DNA from: Roseiarcus sp963829505 | GTDB taxonomy: Bacteria > Pseudomonadota > Alphaproteobacteria > Rhizobiales > Beijerinckiaceae | DNA: 64,000 bases | Assembly: GCA_963829505.1 (NCBI GenBank) | Contig: CAWHIL010000001.1 | Location: 186,001-250,000, forward strand | Direction: 5' to 3' | Shown here: positions 43,740 through 50,979 of the stretch, one piece after another | Layout of the letters: each line of letters begins with the position of its first letter | Numbering within the stretch: the stretch's first letter is position 1 | Notes under the pieces: model-generated | What the model was told of the DNA's origin: nothing | The model's database searches: none | What the model saw: the letters and a program-made list of their open reading frames with translations, nothing else | Made by a program: the position numbers and the translations under genes

Positions 43740-46376
43740 ATGACGGCGATCCACTTCACGCTCAACGGCCAGGCGCGCAGTTTTGAGGCTCCGTCTGATC
43801 AACTCTTCATCGGGGTTCTCCGCGAGACTTTCGCGATCAAGTCGGTGAAGTCAGGCTGCGCGCCGCAGCGCGAATGCGGCAGCTGCCTGATGCTCGTCGA
43901 CGGCCAGCCGAAACTCGCCTGCGCGGTGCGCGCCGAGCAGGTCGCCGGCCGATCGGTGACGACGCTCGAAGGCGTCTCCGACAACGAGCGGCGGCTTTAC
44001 GCCGACGCCTTCCAGTCGGCCGCGGGCCTCCAGTGCGGCTTCTGCACGCCCGGCCTCGTCATGCGCATCAAGTGGATCACCGATCAGGGCGAGCGGCTGA
44101 CGCGCGCCGAGATCGCACGGCTTCTCGACGGCCATCTCTGCCGCTGCACCGGCTACAAGAAGATCGTCGACGCGGTCGAATTGATTCAGGCGGCGAAGCT
44201 CGGCGGCCCATGGCCCTCGGTCGTCGAGGATGGCGGGATCGGCAAGCCGCTGCGCCGCTACCAGAGCGCCGAGCTTACGCTGGGCGAGCGTCCGTTTGTC
44301 GCCGACCTCGACGCGCCGGGCCTCCTCTACGGCGCCCTCGTGCTCTCGCCGCACGCGCGTGCGCGAGTCGTCAGGGTAGACGTCGTGAAAGCGCGTGCGC
44401 TGCCCGGGGTCGCTGCAGTCGCGACTGCTGCCGACGTCCCCGGCGACCGCTGGGTCGGGCAGATCCATGCCGACTGGCCGGTCTTCGTCGCCGTGGGCGA
44501 GGAGGCGCGCTGCGTCGGCGACGTTCTCGCCGCCGTCGCCGCGGAGACGCCGCGGCTGGCGCGCGAAGCGGCCGCCCTGGTCGAAGTCGCGTTCGAGCCG
44601 CTGCCCGCCGTCCTCGACCCCGCCGAGGCGATCCGGCCCGAGGCGCCGCAGGTCAACCCGAAGCACGACAACGTGCTGTCGGTCACCCGCTACGCGCGTG
44701 GCGACGTCGAAGCGGCGCTCGCGGCGTCGGTCCACGTGGTCGGCGGCGAATGGGCGACGCAGCGCATCGAGCACCTGTTCCTCGAGCCCGAGGCCTGCAT
44801 GGCGCGGCCTCTCGCTGACGGGCGGCTGTACGTGGCGAGCCAGGGCCAGGGCATCTTCGACGACCGCCGCCAGATCGCTTCCGTCCTCGGCGAGCCGGAG
44901 GCCAACCTGTTCGTCGAGCTTCTGCCGAACGGCGGGGCGTTCGGCGGCAAGGAGGACATGACGATCCAGGCGCAGACGGCGCTGCTCGCGCGCCTGACCG
45001 GACGGCCGGTCAGGATCGAGCTCAGCCGCGAGGAGTCGGTCCGGATGCATCCGAAGCGCCATCCGCTGACGATGCGCTATTCCGTCGGCTGCGATGCGGA
45101 GGGGCGCCTGACCGCGGCGAAGATCGCGATCCTCGGCGATTCGGGCGCCTATGCCTCGGTCGGCGGCAAGGTGCTGGAACGGGCGGCGGGCCACGCCTGC
45201 GGGCCCTACGCCGTGCCCGCGGTCGAGGTCGAGGCGATCGCCGCCTACACCAACAATCCCCCGTGCGGCGCGATGCGCGGGTTCGGCGTCAACCAGACGA
45301 GCTTCGCGATCGAAGGGTGCATCGACCTCTTGGCCGAGAAGGTCGGGCTCGACGGATGGACGATGCGCTTCCTCAATGTGCTGCGGGTCGGCGGCCTCAC
45401 GACGACCGGGCAGCGGCTCGAGAAATCGGTCGGCGTGGAGAAGACGCTGCTTGCGGTGAAGCAGGCCTACGACGACGCCCGCGCCAAGGGCCACGCGGTC
45501 GGGATCGCCTGCGGGATGAAGAACTCGGGTCTGGGCAACGGGGCGGTCGAATACGGCCGATGCCGTCTCGTCGTCGAGCCCGGCGGCGCGGTCGGGCTCT
45601 ACACCGGCTTCACCGAAATGGGCCAGGGGCTGCTCACCGTCCTCACCCAGTGCGCCGTCGAGGTCACCGGCCTGCCGGCCGCGGTTTTTCGGCCAGAGGT
45701 CAGCACGCGCTTCGAACTCGGCTGCGGCCAGACGACCGGCTCGCGCGCGAGCCTTCTCGCCGGGCGCGCGACGATCGACGCGGCCGAAAAGCTCAGGGTC
45801 GACCTCGACGCCGGCCGGACGCTCGCCGACCTCGCCGGCAAGGTCTATTCCGGCGAGACGCGGATCGACGACACGACGGCGGGCGCGGCCAAGGGGGGCG
45901 CCGTCAAGACGCACACGACCTACGGCTTCGCGACGCAGGTCGTGGTGCTCGACGAGAAGGGCGCGGTCGCCAAAGTCGTCGCCGCCCACGACGTCGGCCG
46001 CGCCCTGAACCCGCAGCAGTGCGAGGCGCAGATCGAGGGCGCGGTGCACATGGGCCTCGGCTACGCGCTGACCGAGGAGCTTCCCTGCCGCGACGGGATG
46101 CCGGTCACCTTCAAGCTGCGCGAGCTCGGCGTCCTGCGGGCGCAGCACATGCCGGAGGTCGAGGTCATCCTGGTCGAGGAGCCGGAGCCCGAAGGCCCGT
46201 TCGGCGCCAAGGGGGTCGGCGAGATCGGCCTCGTGCCGACGGCGGGCGCGGTCGCGGGCGCGCTCGCGGCCTTCGACGGGGTGAGGCGCATGCGCCTGCC
46301 GATGAAGGAAACGCCGGCCGCCCGCGCCATCAATGTCGGGCGCATCCCCGACGCCGACCGCGCCCGATGGCGGTGA
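43740..46376 (+). CDS. xdhD: XdhD-like molybdenum hydroxylase (2Fe-2S and Moco domains fused)
   Basis: An 878-aa xanthine-dehydrogenase-family protein. Residues 1-155 hold two [2Fe-2S] clusters: CAPQRECGSCLMLVDGQPKLAC and CGFCTPG...CRCTGYKK. From about residue 170 a complete molybdopterin subunit follows, with NGGAFGGKED, CGAMRGFGVNQTSFAIE (Arg near substrate), TEMGQGLLTVL and the catalytic Glu in GAKGVGEIGLVPT. There is no FAD domain and no FAD-subunit gene nearby, as in E. coli XdhD. Electrons could pass to the ferredoxin at 48 kb or the YgfK-like protein. Hydroxylation or reductive dehydroxylation of a purine is inferred. No signal peptide, so cytoplasmic. Overlaps the SsnA-like gene by ten bases. 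Confidence 0.9.
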   Translation: MTAIHFTLNGQARSFEAPSDQLFIGVLRETFAIKSVKSGCAPQRECGSCLMLVDGQPKLACAVRAEQVAGRSVTTLEGVSDNERRLYADAFQSAAGLQCGFCTPGLVMRIKWITDQGERLTRAEIARLLDGHLCRCTGYKKIVDAVELIQAAKLGGPWPSVVEDGGIGKPLRRYQSAELTLGERPFVADLDAPGLLYGALVLSPHARARVVRVDVVKARALPGVAAVATAADVPGDRWVGQIHADWPVFVAVGEEARCVGDVLAAVAAETPRLAREAAALVEVAFEPLPAVLDPAEAIRPEAPQVNPKHDNVLSVTRYARGDVEAALAASVHVVGGEWATQRIEHLFLEPEACMARPLADGRLYVASQGQGIFDDRRQIASVLGEPEANLFVELLPNGGAFGGKEDMTIQAQTALLARLTGRPVRIELSREESVRMHPKRHPLTMRYSVGCDAEGRLTAAKIAILGDSGAYASVGGKVLERAAGHACGPYAVPAVEVEAIAAYTNNPPCGAMRGFGVNQTSFAIEGCIDLLAEKVGLDGWTMRFLNVLRVGGLTTTGQRLEKSVGVEKTLLAVKQAYDDARAKGHAVGIACGMKNSGLGNGAVEYGRCRLVVEPGGAVGLYTGFTEMGQGLLTVLTQCAVEVTGLPAAVFRPEVSTRFELGCGQTTGSRASLLAGRATIDAAEKLRVDLDAGRTLADLAGKVYSGETRIDDTTAGAAKGGAVKTHTTYGFATQVVVLDEKGAVAKVVAAHDVGRALNPQQCEAQIEGAVHMGLGYALTEELPCRDGMPVTFKLRELGVLRAQHMPEVEVILVEEPEPEGPFGAKGVGEIGLVPTAGAVAGALAAFDGVRRMRLPMKETPAARAINVGRIPDADRARWR

Positions 46377-47557
46377 CCGGCTCGCTTGTCGTCGGCCCCG
46401 ACCGCGACGGACGCACGGTCGCGATCGCGGACGGCCGCGTGGCCGAGGCGGCGCCGCCCGGCGCCGCGCGGCTCGCCTGTCCCGACGGCGCCATTGCGCC
46501 GGGCGCGGTCTGCGCCCACACCCATCTCTACAGCGGGCTCGTTCGCTACGGGATGCCGGCGCCCGAGCCGGCGCCGCGGAGCTTCCTCGAGATCCTCGAG
46601 CGGGTCTGGTGGCGGCTCGACCGCGCGCTCGACGCGCAAAGCCTCGAGGCCGCCGCGCGCGACTATGCGTCCCGGGCGCTCGTCAATGGCGTGACGACGC
46701 TGATCGACCATCACGAGTCGCCGAACCTGATCGACAAGTCGCTGCCGATCCTCGCCTCCGTCTGCGAGGAGCTTGGCGTGCGGGCGCTGCTGACCTACGG
46801 CGCGAGCGAGCGCAATTTCGGCCGCGCCGAGGGGCGGCGCGGGCTCGACGCCTGCCGGCGCGTCGCGCCGACCGGGCTGACGCGCGCGCTCGTCGGGCTG
46901 CACGCGAGCTTCACCGTCTCCGACGAGACGATCCGCGAGGCGGGCGCCCTCGCGCGGGAACTCGGCGCGGCGCTGCACGTCCATGTCGCCGAGGACTGGG
47001 CCGACGTCGAGGACGCGCGCCGGCGCGGCTACCCGGGGCCGCTCGAACGGCTGATGGCGCTCGAGGCGCTTCCGCCCGGTTCGATCCTCGCCCACGGCGT
47101 GCGGCTCACGCGCGAGCAGGTTGCGCGCGGCGCGGCGGCGGGCGCCTGGTTCGTCCACAACCCGCGCTCGAACGAGGCCAATCGCGTGGGCTACGCGTCG
47201 GCTCTTTCGGCCGCCGGCCGCGTCGCGCTCGGCACGGATGGCTTCGACCCGGACATGGAGGCGGAGGAGGCGGCGCTGAAGCGCCTCGCGGCCGAGCATG
47301 GCGACGCCGGCGCGGGGGGCAGACTTCAGACAGGCGCGCGGCTCGCGGCGGAGCGCTTCGGCGCGACGGGCGAGCCGCTGACGCCAGGCGGGCTCGGCGA
47401 TCTCGTGGTTCGCCGGGACGGGGCGGTCGCGCACGTCGTGGTCGGCGGCCGCATCGTCGTCAGGGACGGGGCGCTCACGACCGGCGACGCCGCGCGGATC
47501 TTCGCCGAAGGCCAGGCGGAGGCGGCGCGGCTCTTTCAGCGCATGGCGGAGGTGTAG
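46367..47557 (+). CDS. ssnA: SsnA-like amidohydrolase / chlorohydrolase
   Basis: A 396-aa cytoplasmic metal-dependent hydrolase of the SsnA/TrzN/guanine-deaminase group. Metal sites: VCAHTHLYSGL (HxH), LHVHVAEDWAD (His), ILAHGVRLT (His) and VALGTDGFDPDM (Asp). FVHNPRSNEANRVGYA corresponds to the NNPxSNxxNxVG segment of SsnA. The ATG at 46367 lies within the end of the xdhD-like gene (ten-base overlap). A purine amidohydrolase step (ring opening or deamination) is inferred from E. coli, where ssnA lies beside ygfK and xdhD. Directly after the stop, a 10-bp-phased CTTC array starts. Confidence 0.88.
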   Translation: MAVTGSLVVGPDRDGRTVAIADGRVAEAAPPGAARLACPDGAIAPGAVCAHTHLYSGLVRYGMPAPEPAPRSFLEILERVWWRLDRALDAQSLEAAARDYASRALVNGVTTLIDHHESPNLIDKSLPILASVCEELGVRALLTYGASERNFGRAEGRRGLDACRRVAPTGLTRALVGLHASFTVSDETIREAGALARELGAALHVHVAEDWADVEDARRRGYPGPLERLMALEALPPGSILAHGVRLTREQVARGAAAGAWFVHNPRSNEANRVGYASALSAAGRVALGTDGFDPDMEAEEAALKRLAAEHGDAGAGGRLQTGARLAAERFGATGEPLTPGGLGDLVVRRDGAVAHVVVGGRIVVRDGALTTGDAARIFAEGQAEAARLFQRMAEV

Positions 47558-47563
47558 GGGGGC

Positions 47564-47705
47564 CTTCCAAACGCTTCAAGGCGTTTCAAAAGGCTTCAAA
47601 AGACTTCAAAAGGCTTCCAAATCCGCTTCCGTTTCCTTCCGTTTCCTTCCGTTTCCTTCCGAAAGCTTCACTTTCCTTCCCGGATTCGTTTGTTTTCAAT
47701 CTCTT
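47564..47705 (-). repeat. Core repeat plus 10-bp-phased GAAG array, copy 2
   Basis: On the plus strand CTTC words begin at 47564, 47574, 47584 (TTTC), 47594, 47604, 47614, 47626, 47636, 47646, 47656, 47666 and 47676. That is twelve units with 10-bp spacing and a single 12-bp step. Part of it is a clean tandem repeat of GGAAGGAAAC (minus strand). The core GAAAACAAACGAATCCGGG follows at about 47682-47700, and GATTTTTCCGCCG (minus strand) about 20 bases beyond it, exactly as in copy 1. The array begins seven bases after the ssnA-like stop. Confidence 0.85.
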
Positions 47706-47825
47706 ACAGGCGAAGCGCGGCGGAAAAATCTGTTTGGCCAATTCACGCCCGGCCTTTCCTCCAACCTTCGTCTCGAAACTCCATGCGGACGCGAGACCCG
47801 GCGACGGAGCGCGACGCGCCCCCAA
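47586..47825 (-). CDS. Small ORF with LKTNESGKE motif, second copy (79 aa), unknown
   Basis: A TTG-started frame of 79 codons with GAAGG about nine bases upstream, following a promoter-like sequence. It reads AKQIFPP, six residues (RFACKR), LKTNESGKESEAF, and then runs through the repeat array as GRKRKETEGNGSGFGSLLKSFEAF. The shared peptide and spacing with the ORF at 16900-17058 are clear, but the N-termini differ and the start is weak. Either a real small basic protein family or incidental reading of a conserved nucleic-acid element. Convergent with the ssnA-like gene. Confidence 0.35.
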   Translation of the reverse strand: MGARRAPSPGLASAWSFETKVGGKAGRELAKQIFPPRFACKRLKTNESGKESEAFGRKRKETEGNGSGFGSLLKSFEAF

Positions 47826-47846
47826 TCAATCTCGCCTTCAACACGC

Positions 47847-47875
47847 ATCTTCTTATAATCAGAAGTTTGTGTCAA
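47847..47875 (-). promoter_or_regulatory. Promoter-like sequence facing the ssnA-like gene
   Basis: On the minus strand TTGACA (47875-47870) is followed after 17 bases by GAAGAT (47852-47847). Between them is an inverted repeat CTTCT-N7-AGAAG that could be an operator. It lies in an AT-rich island unlike the surrounding DNA and would drive the LKTNESGKE ORF and repeat array toward the 3' end of ssnA. The -10 match is poor. Confidence 0.4.
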
Positions 47876-48001
47876 GTCTTTTCGTATTTATCTTTTTGAC
47901 GGCCGCGAGCGCCGCACCGGCGGCGGGCGATCCGGAGACCTGCTGCGCGATGACCGCCCAGGCGCTTGGACCGCGTCGGAAGCGCGTCGCCCGGCGCGTC
48001 T

Positions 48002-48217
48002 TCAGCGGGCGGGTCCCGCGGCGAGGTCGGGCACGCAGGTTCCGGGCACCGGACAGACGGAAGCGCAGTGCGGCGTGTCGTGCACCCCCTGGCACTCGGT
48101 GCATTTCGCCGGATCGATGACAAAGGTGAAGCGGGCGACGCTGATCGCCTCGTTGGGGCAATCCAGTTCGCAGGCGCCGCAGCTCGTGCACAATTCGGCG
48201 ACGATCCGATAGGCCAT
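48002..48217 (-). CDS. 2[4Fe-4S] ferredoxin, Alvin type
   Basis: A 71-aa electron carrier. Cluster 1 ligands are Cys10, 13, 16 and 20 in CTSCGACELDCP. Cluster 2 has CTEC-N8-CASVCP (Cys39, 42, 51, 55), the lengthened CX2CX8CX3C form of Alvin-type ferredoxins. Cytoplasmic. It stands 445 bases beyond the ssnA-like gene on the opposite strand, facing it. Because the neighbouring Mo hydroxylase lacks a flavin domain and the YgfK-like protein lacks its reductase module, this ferredoxin is a plausible electron partner, but nothing in the sequence proves it. About 220 bases upstream hold no gene. Confidence 0.92.
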   Translation of the reverse strand: MAYRIVAELCTSCGACELDCPNEAISVARFTFVIDPAKCTECQGVHDTPHCASVCPVPGTCVPDLAAGPAR

Positions 48218-48436
48218 GGTCCCTTTCTCCGCCCGGCTTCAACGCGGCTACGCGCGGCCCGAATTGAGGGCCGCTCCCACGGCTCCACAACGGAGGCGCG
48301 CCGCGACCTTGTGGCGCACGGGCGCGCCCCGCGGGCGGGAGCTTACGGCGCCGGCCACGCCGCAATACGGGACATAGGCGCGATCGGCGCGCTATAGGGA
48401 GAAACGACGCGGCCCGCTTCGGCCCGGAGGACATCC

Positions 48437-49129
48437 ATGGTCGAGCCAATCACCGGCATCTCCTCGATGGCGACGCGGCGCGTGCTGGCCGAGCTTGCGC
48501 GGGGTTACGAACTGGAGACAGGCAAGCGCGCTTCGATCGAGGCGGTCGGCGGGGTCGACGCGGCGAAGCGCGTCCGGGCCGGCGAGCGGTTCGACCTCGT
48601 CGTGCTCGCAGCCGACGTGATGGCGAAGCTCGGCGCCGAGAATTTCCTGCTGCCCGGGACGCTCGCCGCCTTCGTCCGCTCGCCGATGGCGCTTGCCGTC
48701 AAGGCCGGCGCGCCGAGGCCGAACCTTGCGGACGCCAAGTCTCTGCAAGCCGCATTCGCCGCCGCGCGGTCGGTCGGCTATTCGACCGGCCCGAGCGGAA
48801 CCCATCTGCTCGAAGTGGCGAAGAAGTGGCGGCTCGATCCCAACGGCGAACGGCCGCGCTTCGTCCAGGCCAAGCCCGGCGTTCCGGTCGCGGCCCTCGT
48901 CGCCAGCGGCGGGGCGGAGATCGGCGTCCAGCAACTCAGCGAATTCCTCGACGAGCCGGGGATCGACATCGTCGGCCTCGCGCCGCCTCCCCTTCAGTCG
49001 GTCACCACCTTCTCGGTCGGCATCGGCGCGCGAAGCGGCCATGTGCGCGAGGCGCGGGCCTTGATCGGCTTCCTGACCGCGCCCTCGGCCGACCTGGTCA
49101 AGCGTCGCTTCGGCATGGAGCCGGGCTGA
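48437..49129 (+). CDS. ModA-like substrate-binding protein without signal peptide
   Basis: A 230-aa type 2 periplasmic-binding-fold protein related to molybdate-binding ModA. Matching segments: TGKRASIEAVGGVDAAKRVRAGERFDLVVLAADVMAKL, SVGYSTGPSGTHLLEVAKKW and ASGGAEIGVQQLSEFLDEPGIDIVG. No signal peptide or lipobox precedes the domain: the protein opens MVEPITGISSMATRRVLAELARGYE, already inside the fold. It is therefore likely cytoplasmic, or the start is misplaced. No ModB or ModC gene is adjacent. Proximity to a molybdenum enzyme suggests a link with molybdate, which is inference. Confidence 0.8.
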   Translation: MVEPITGISSMATRRVLAELARGYELETGKRASIEAVGGVDAAKRVRAGERFDLVVLAADVMAKLGAENFLLPGTLAAFVRSPMALAVKAGAPRPNLADAKSLQAAFAAARSVGYSTGPSGTHLLEVAKKWRLDPNGERPRFVQAKPGVPVAALVASGGAEIGVQQLSEFLDEPGIDIVGLAPPPLQSVTTFSVGIGARSGHVREARALIGFLTAPSADLVKRRFGMEPG

Positions 49130-49158
49130 AGGGGGCCCTTCCGGGGGCGCGCTTGTAG

Positions 49159-49209
49159 GGCGCGCTCGCTGAGCGCGCCGGCGGGGTCAGCGACGGTCAG
49201 CGACCCCGC
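49159..49209 (+). terminator. Two tandem hairpins after the ModA-like gene
   Basis: GGCGCGCTC-GCT-GAGCGCGCC (49159-49179), then GCGGGGTC/GACCCCGC (49181-49209) around a 13-base loop. No T-run follows, so factor-independent termination is uncertain. Position between two plus-strand genes fits a transcript end. Confidence 0.45.
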
Positions 49210-49285
49210 CCACCACCGCCGCCCGCCGATTTGGCCTGGTTACCTCAATTGCGCGGCTCATCGCGCCACCGGGCAAAATTGCCGC

Positions 49286-49313
49286 TTGACAAAGAGTGTC
49301 TTAGATATATCTT
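49286..49313 (+). promoter_or_regulatory. Promoter and palindromic operator of the nfeR-nfeF pair
   Basis: Consensus -35 TTGACA (49286-49291), 16 bases, then TATCTT (49308-49313). The perfect palindrome AGATATATCT (49303-49312), inside TTAGATATATCTTAG, overlaps the -10. An AT-rich palindrome covering the promoter is what an autorepressing PadR protein would need. Confidence 0.65.
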
Positions 49314-49358
49314 AGATGCGTCGCAAACGATGCGACGTAACCTCAACTGAAGGAAACG

Positions 49359-50123
49359 ATGAAACATATCAATGTAATGTGGGACACGCAAAGGCGCGGC
49401 GAGCGCCCCCACCCCGATCTGCGCGGCGAGCGCGGCCATGGCGAATCGCGTGGCGAACGCCACCGTGGCGGTCCCGAAGGGCGGGAGGGCTTCGGCTTCG
49501 GCCGGCGCGGCGATCCCTTCCACGGCGAATGGAGCTTCGGCTCCCGCGGCGACCCATCCCTCCACGGCGAACGCGGCCACGGCGCGCGCGGCGAGCGCCA
49601 TCGCGGCTTCGGCCGGCATGGCTTCGGCCGCCGCCACGAAGAGGATGGCGAAGGGCGCGGGCGCCGGCGCATGTTCGAGGGCGGCGAGCTTCGCCTCGTC
49701 ATGCTGCTCCTCATGGAGGCCGAGCCGCGCCACGGCTACGACCTCATCCGCGAGATCGAGACGCGCACCGGCGGCGCCTATGCGCCGAGCCCCGGCGTCA
49801 TCTATCCGACGCTGACGCTGCTCGAGGAGATCGGCCAGGTCGAGACGCGTCCCTCGGAGGGCGCAAAGAAGCTCCATGCCATCACGCCCGAGGGCAAGGC
49901 CTATCTCGCGGCGAACCGCGCCGAAGCCGAAGCGGCGCTCGCCCGTCTCGACGCTCTCGGCAAGCGGGACGAAGCGCTCGAGTCCGCGCCGCTGAAACGC
50001 GCCATGACCAACCTCAGGGTCGCGCTGCAGAACCGCCTGTCGGGCGGCGGCGCCGACAAGACGCTCCTCTTCGCTGTCGCCGACGCGATCGACGAGGCGG
50101 CGCGCAAGATCGAGCGGCTCTGA
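49359..50123 (+). CDS. nfeR: PadR-family metal-responsive repressor (NfeR/YqjI-like) with Gly/Arg/His-rich N-terminus
   Basis: A 254-aa regulator. Residues 1-105 are low complexity, rich in Gly, Arg, Glu and His (RGERGHGESRGERHRGG). From about residue 106 comes the PadR winged helix: GELRLVMLLLMEAEPRHGYDLIREIETRTGGAYAPSPGVIYPTLTLLEEIGQVE, followed by the C-terminal dimer helices. E. coli YqjI (NfeR) has the same design, a His-rich metal-binding N-tail before PadR, and controls the adjacent ferric-siderophore reductase YqjH; here the next gene is that reductase. Unlike YqjI the tail has no Cys and few His, so its metal response may differ. GAAGGAA precedes the ATG. Confidence 0.88.
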   Translation: MKHINVMWDTQRRGERPHPDLRGERGHGESRGERHRGGPEGREGFGFGRRGDPFHGEWSFGSRGDPSLHGERGHGARGERHRGFGRHGFGRRHEEDGEGRGRRRMFEGGELRLVMLLLMEAEPRHGYDLIREIETRTGGAYAPSPGVIYPTLTLLEEIGQVETRPSEGAKKLHAITPEGKAYLAANRAEAEAALARLDALGKRDEALESAPLKRAMTNLRVALQNRLSGGGADKTLLFAVADAIDEAARKIERL

Positions 50124-50136
50124 CAAGGAGGCCCGG

Positions 50137-50904
50137 ATGGACACGACGTCGCCTGAGCGCCACGCCATCGAACGCGTCCGGCGCGAGCCGAAGCGCCGGC
50201 GCCTGACCGTCGCCCGCGCCTTCGCGCTGACCCCGAAGATGCGCAGGATCGAATTCGCGTCCCCCGATCTCCATGACTTCGCCAGCGACGGGACGGACGA
50301 TCACGTCAAGATCTTCGTCCCCGACGCCGGCGCGCCGAACGGCGTCGCGCCCCGCGAATATACGCCGCGCGCCTTCGACCGCGCTCAGGGAACGCTGACC
50401 ATCGACTTCGCTCTTCACGAGGCGGGGCCGGCGACGGCCTGGGCGATTTCCGCCCGGGCCGGCGACACGCTCGAGGTCGGCGGCCCCAAGGGGTCGCAGG
50501 TCGTCGCCGACGATTTCGACTTCTATCTGCTGGTCGGCGACGAGACGGCCCTGCCGGCGATCGGCCGGCGGGTCGAGACGCTGCGCCCGGGCGTGCCCGT
50601 GACGACCATCGTGGTCGTCAACGACGCGGCCGAGGCGCAGAGCTTCGTCACGCGCGCCGACTGGCGGCCGACCTGGGTCTTTCGAGAGAAGGGCCGCGAC
50701 GACGCGGCGCTCATCCGCTCGGCGCTCGACGCCTGGCGCGCGCCCGACGGCGACGGCTACGTCTGGATCGCCGCCGAGGCGGCCGCGGCGCGGACGCTGA
50801 GACGCCACGTATTCGAAGAGCGGGGCTGGCCGAAGGCCTGGCTCAAGGCGGCCGGCTACTGGGTGCGCGGCAAGGCCGGCGAGAGCGAGAAGTTCGACCG
50901 GTAG
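50137..50904 (+). CDS. nfeF: Siderophore-interacting protein / ferric-siderophore reductase (NfeF/YqjH-like)
   Basis: A 255-aa cytoplasmic flavin-dependent reductase that releases iron from ferric siderophores. The FAD-binding part has HVKIFVPD, PREYTPRAFD and ISARAGDTLEVGGPKGS. The C-terminal NAD(P)H part has FYLLVGDETALPAIGRRVETL, YVWIAAEAAAARTLRRHVFEERGW and AAGYWVRGKA. All are hallmark segments of the SIP/ViuB/YqjH family. It begins 13 bases after the PadR gene (AAGGAGG upstream), so the two form an operon. Confidence 0.92.
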   Translation: MDTTSPERHAIERVRREPKRRRLTVARAFALTPKMRRIEFASPDLHDFASDGTDDHVKIFVPDAGAPNGVAPREYTPRAFDRAQGTLTIDFALHEAGPATAWAISARAGDTLEVGGPKGSQVVADDFDFYLLVGDETALPAIGRRVETLRPGVPVTTIVVVNDAAEAQSFVTRADWRPTWVFREKGRDDAALIRSALDAWRAPDGDGYVWIAAEAAAARTLRRHVFEERGWPKAWLKAAGYWVRGKAGESEKFDR

Positions 50905-50923
50905 GCGAGAGGCGCCGGCGCGT

Positions 50924-50952
50924 CCCCTCCCCCGGCAAAGCCGGAGAAGGGG
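50924..50952. terminator. Bidirectional hairpin between convergent genes
   Basis: CCCCTCCCCCGGC-AAA-GCCGGAGAAGGGG, an imperfect 13-bp stem between the nfeF stop and the stop of the facing large propeller gene. Sequence is of the REP-like class; the position between two gene ends supports a terminator role. Confidence 0.5.
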
Positions 50953-50979
50953 TGCGCCGCCGTTGGCGTTGCAGGTTTC

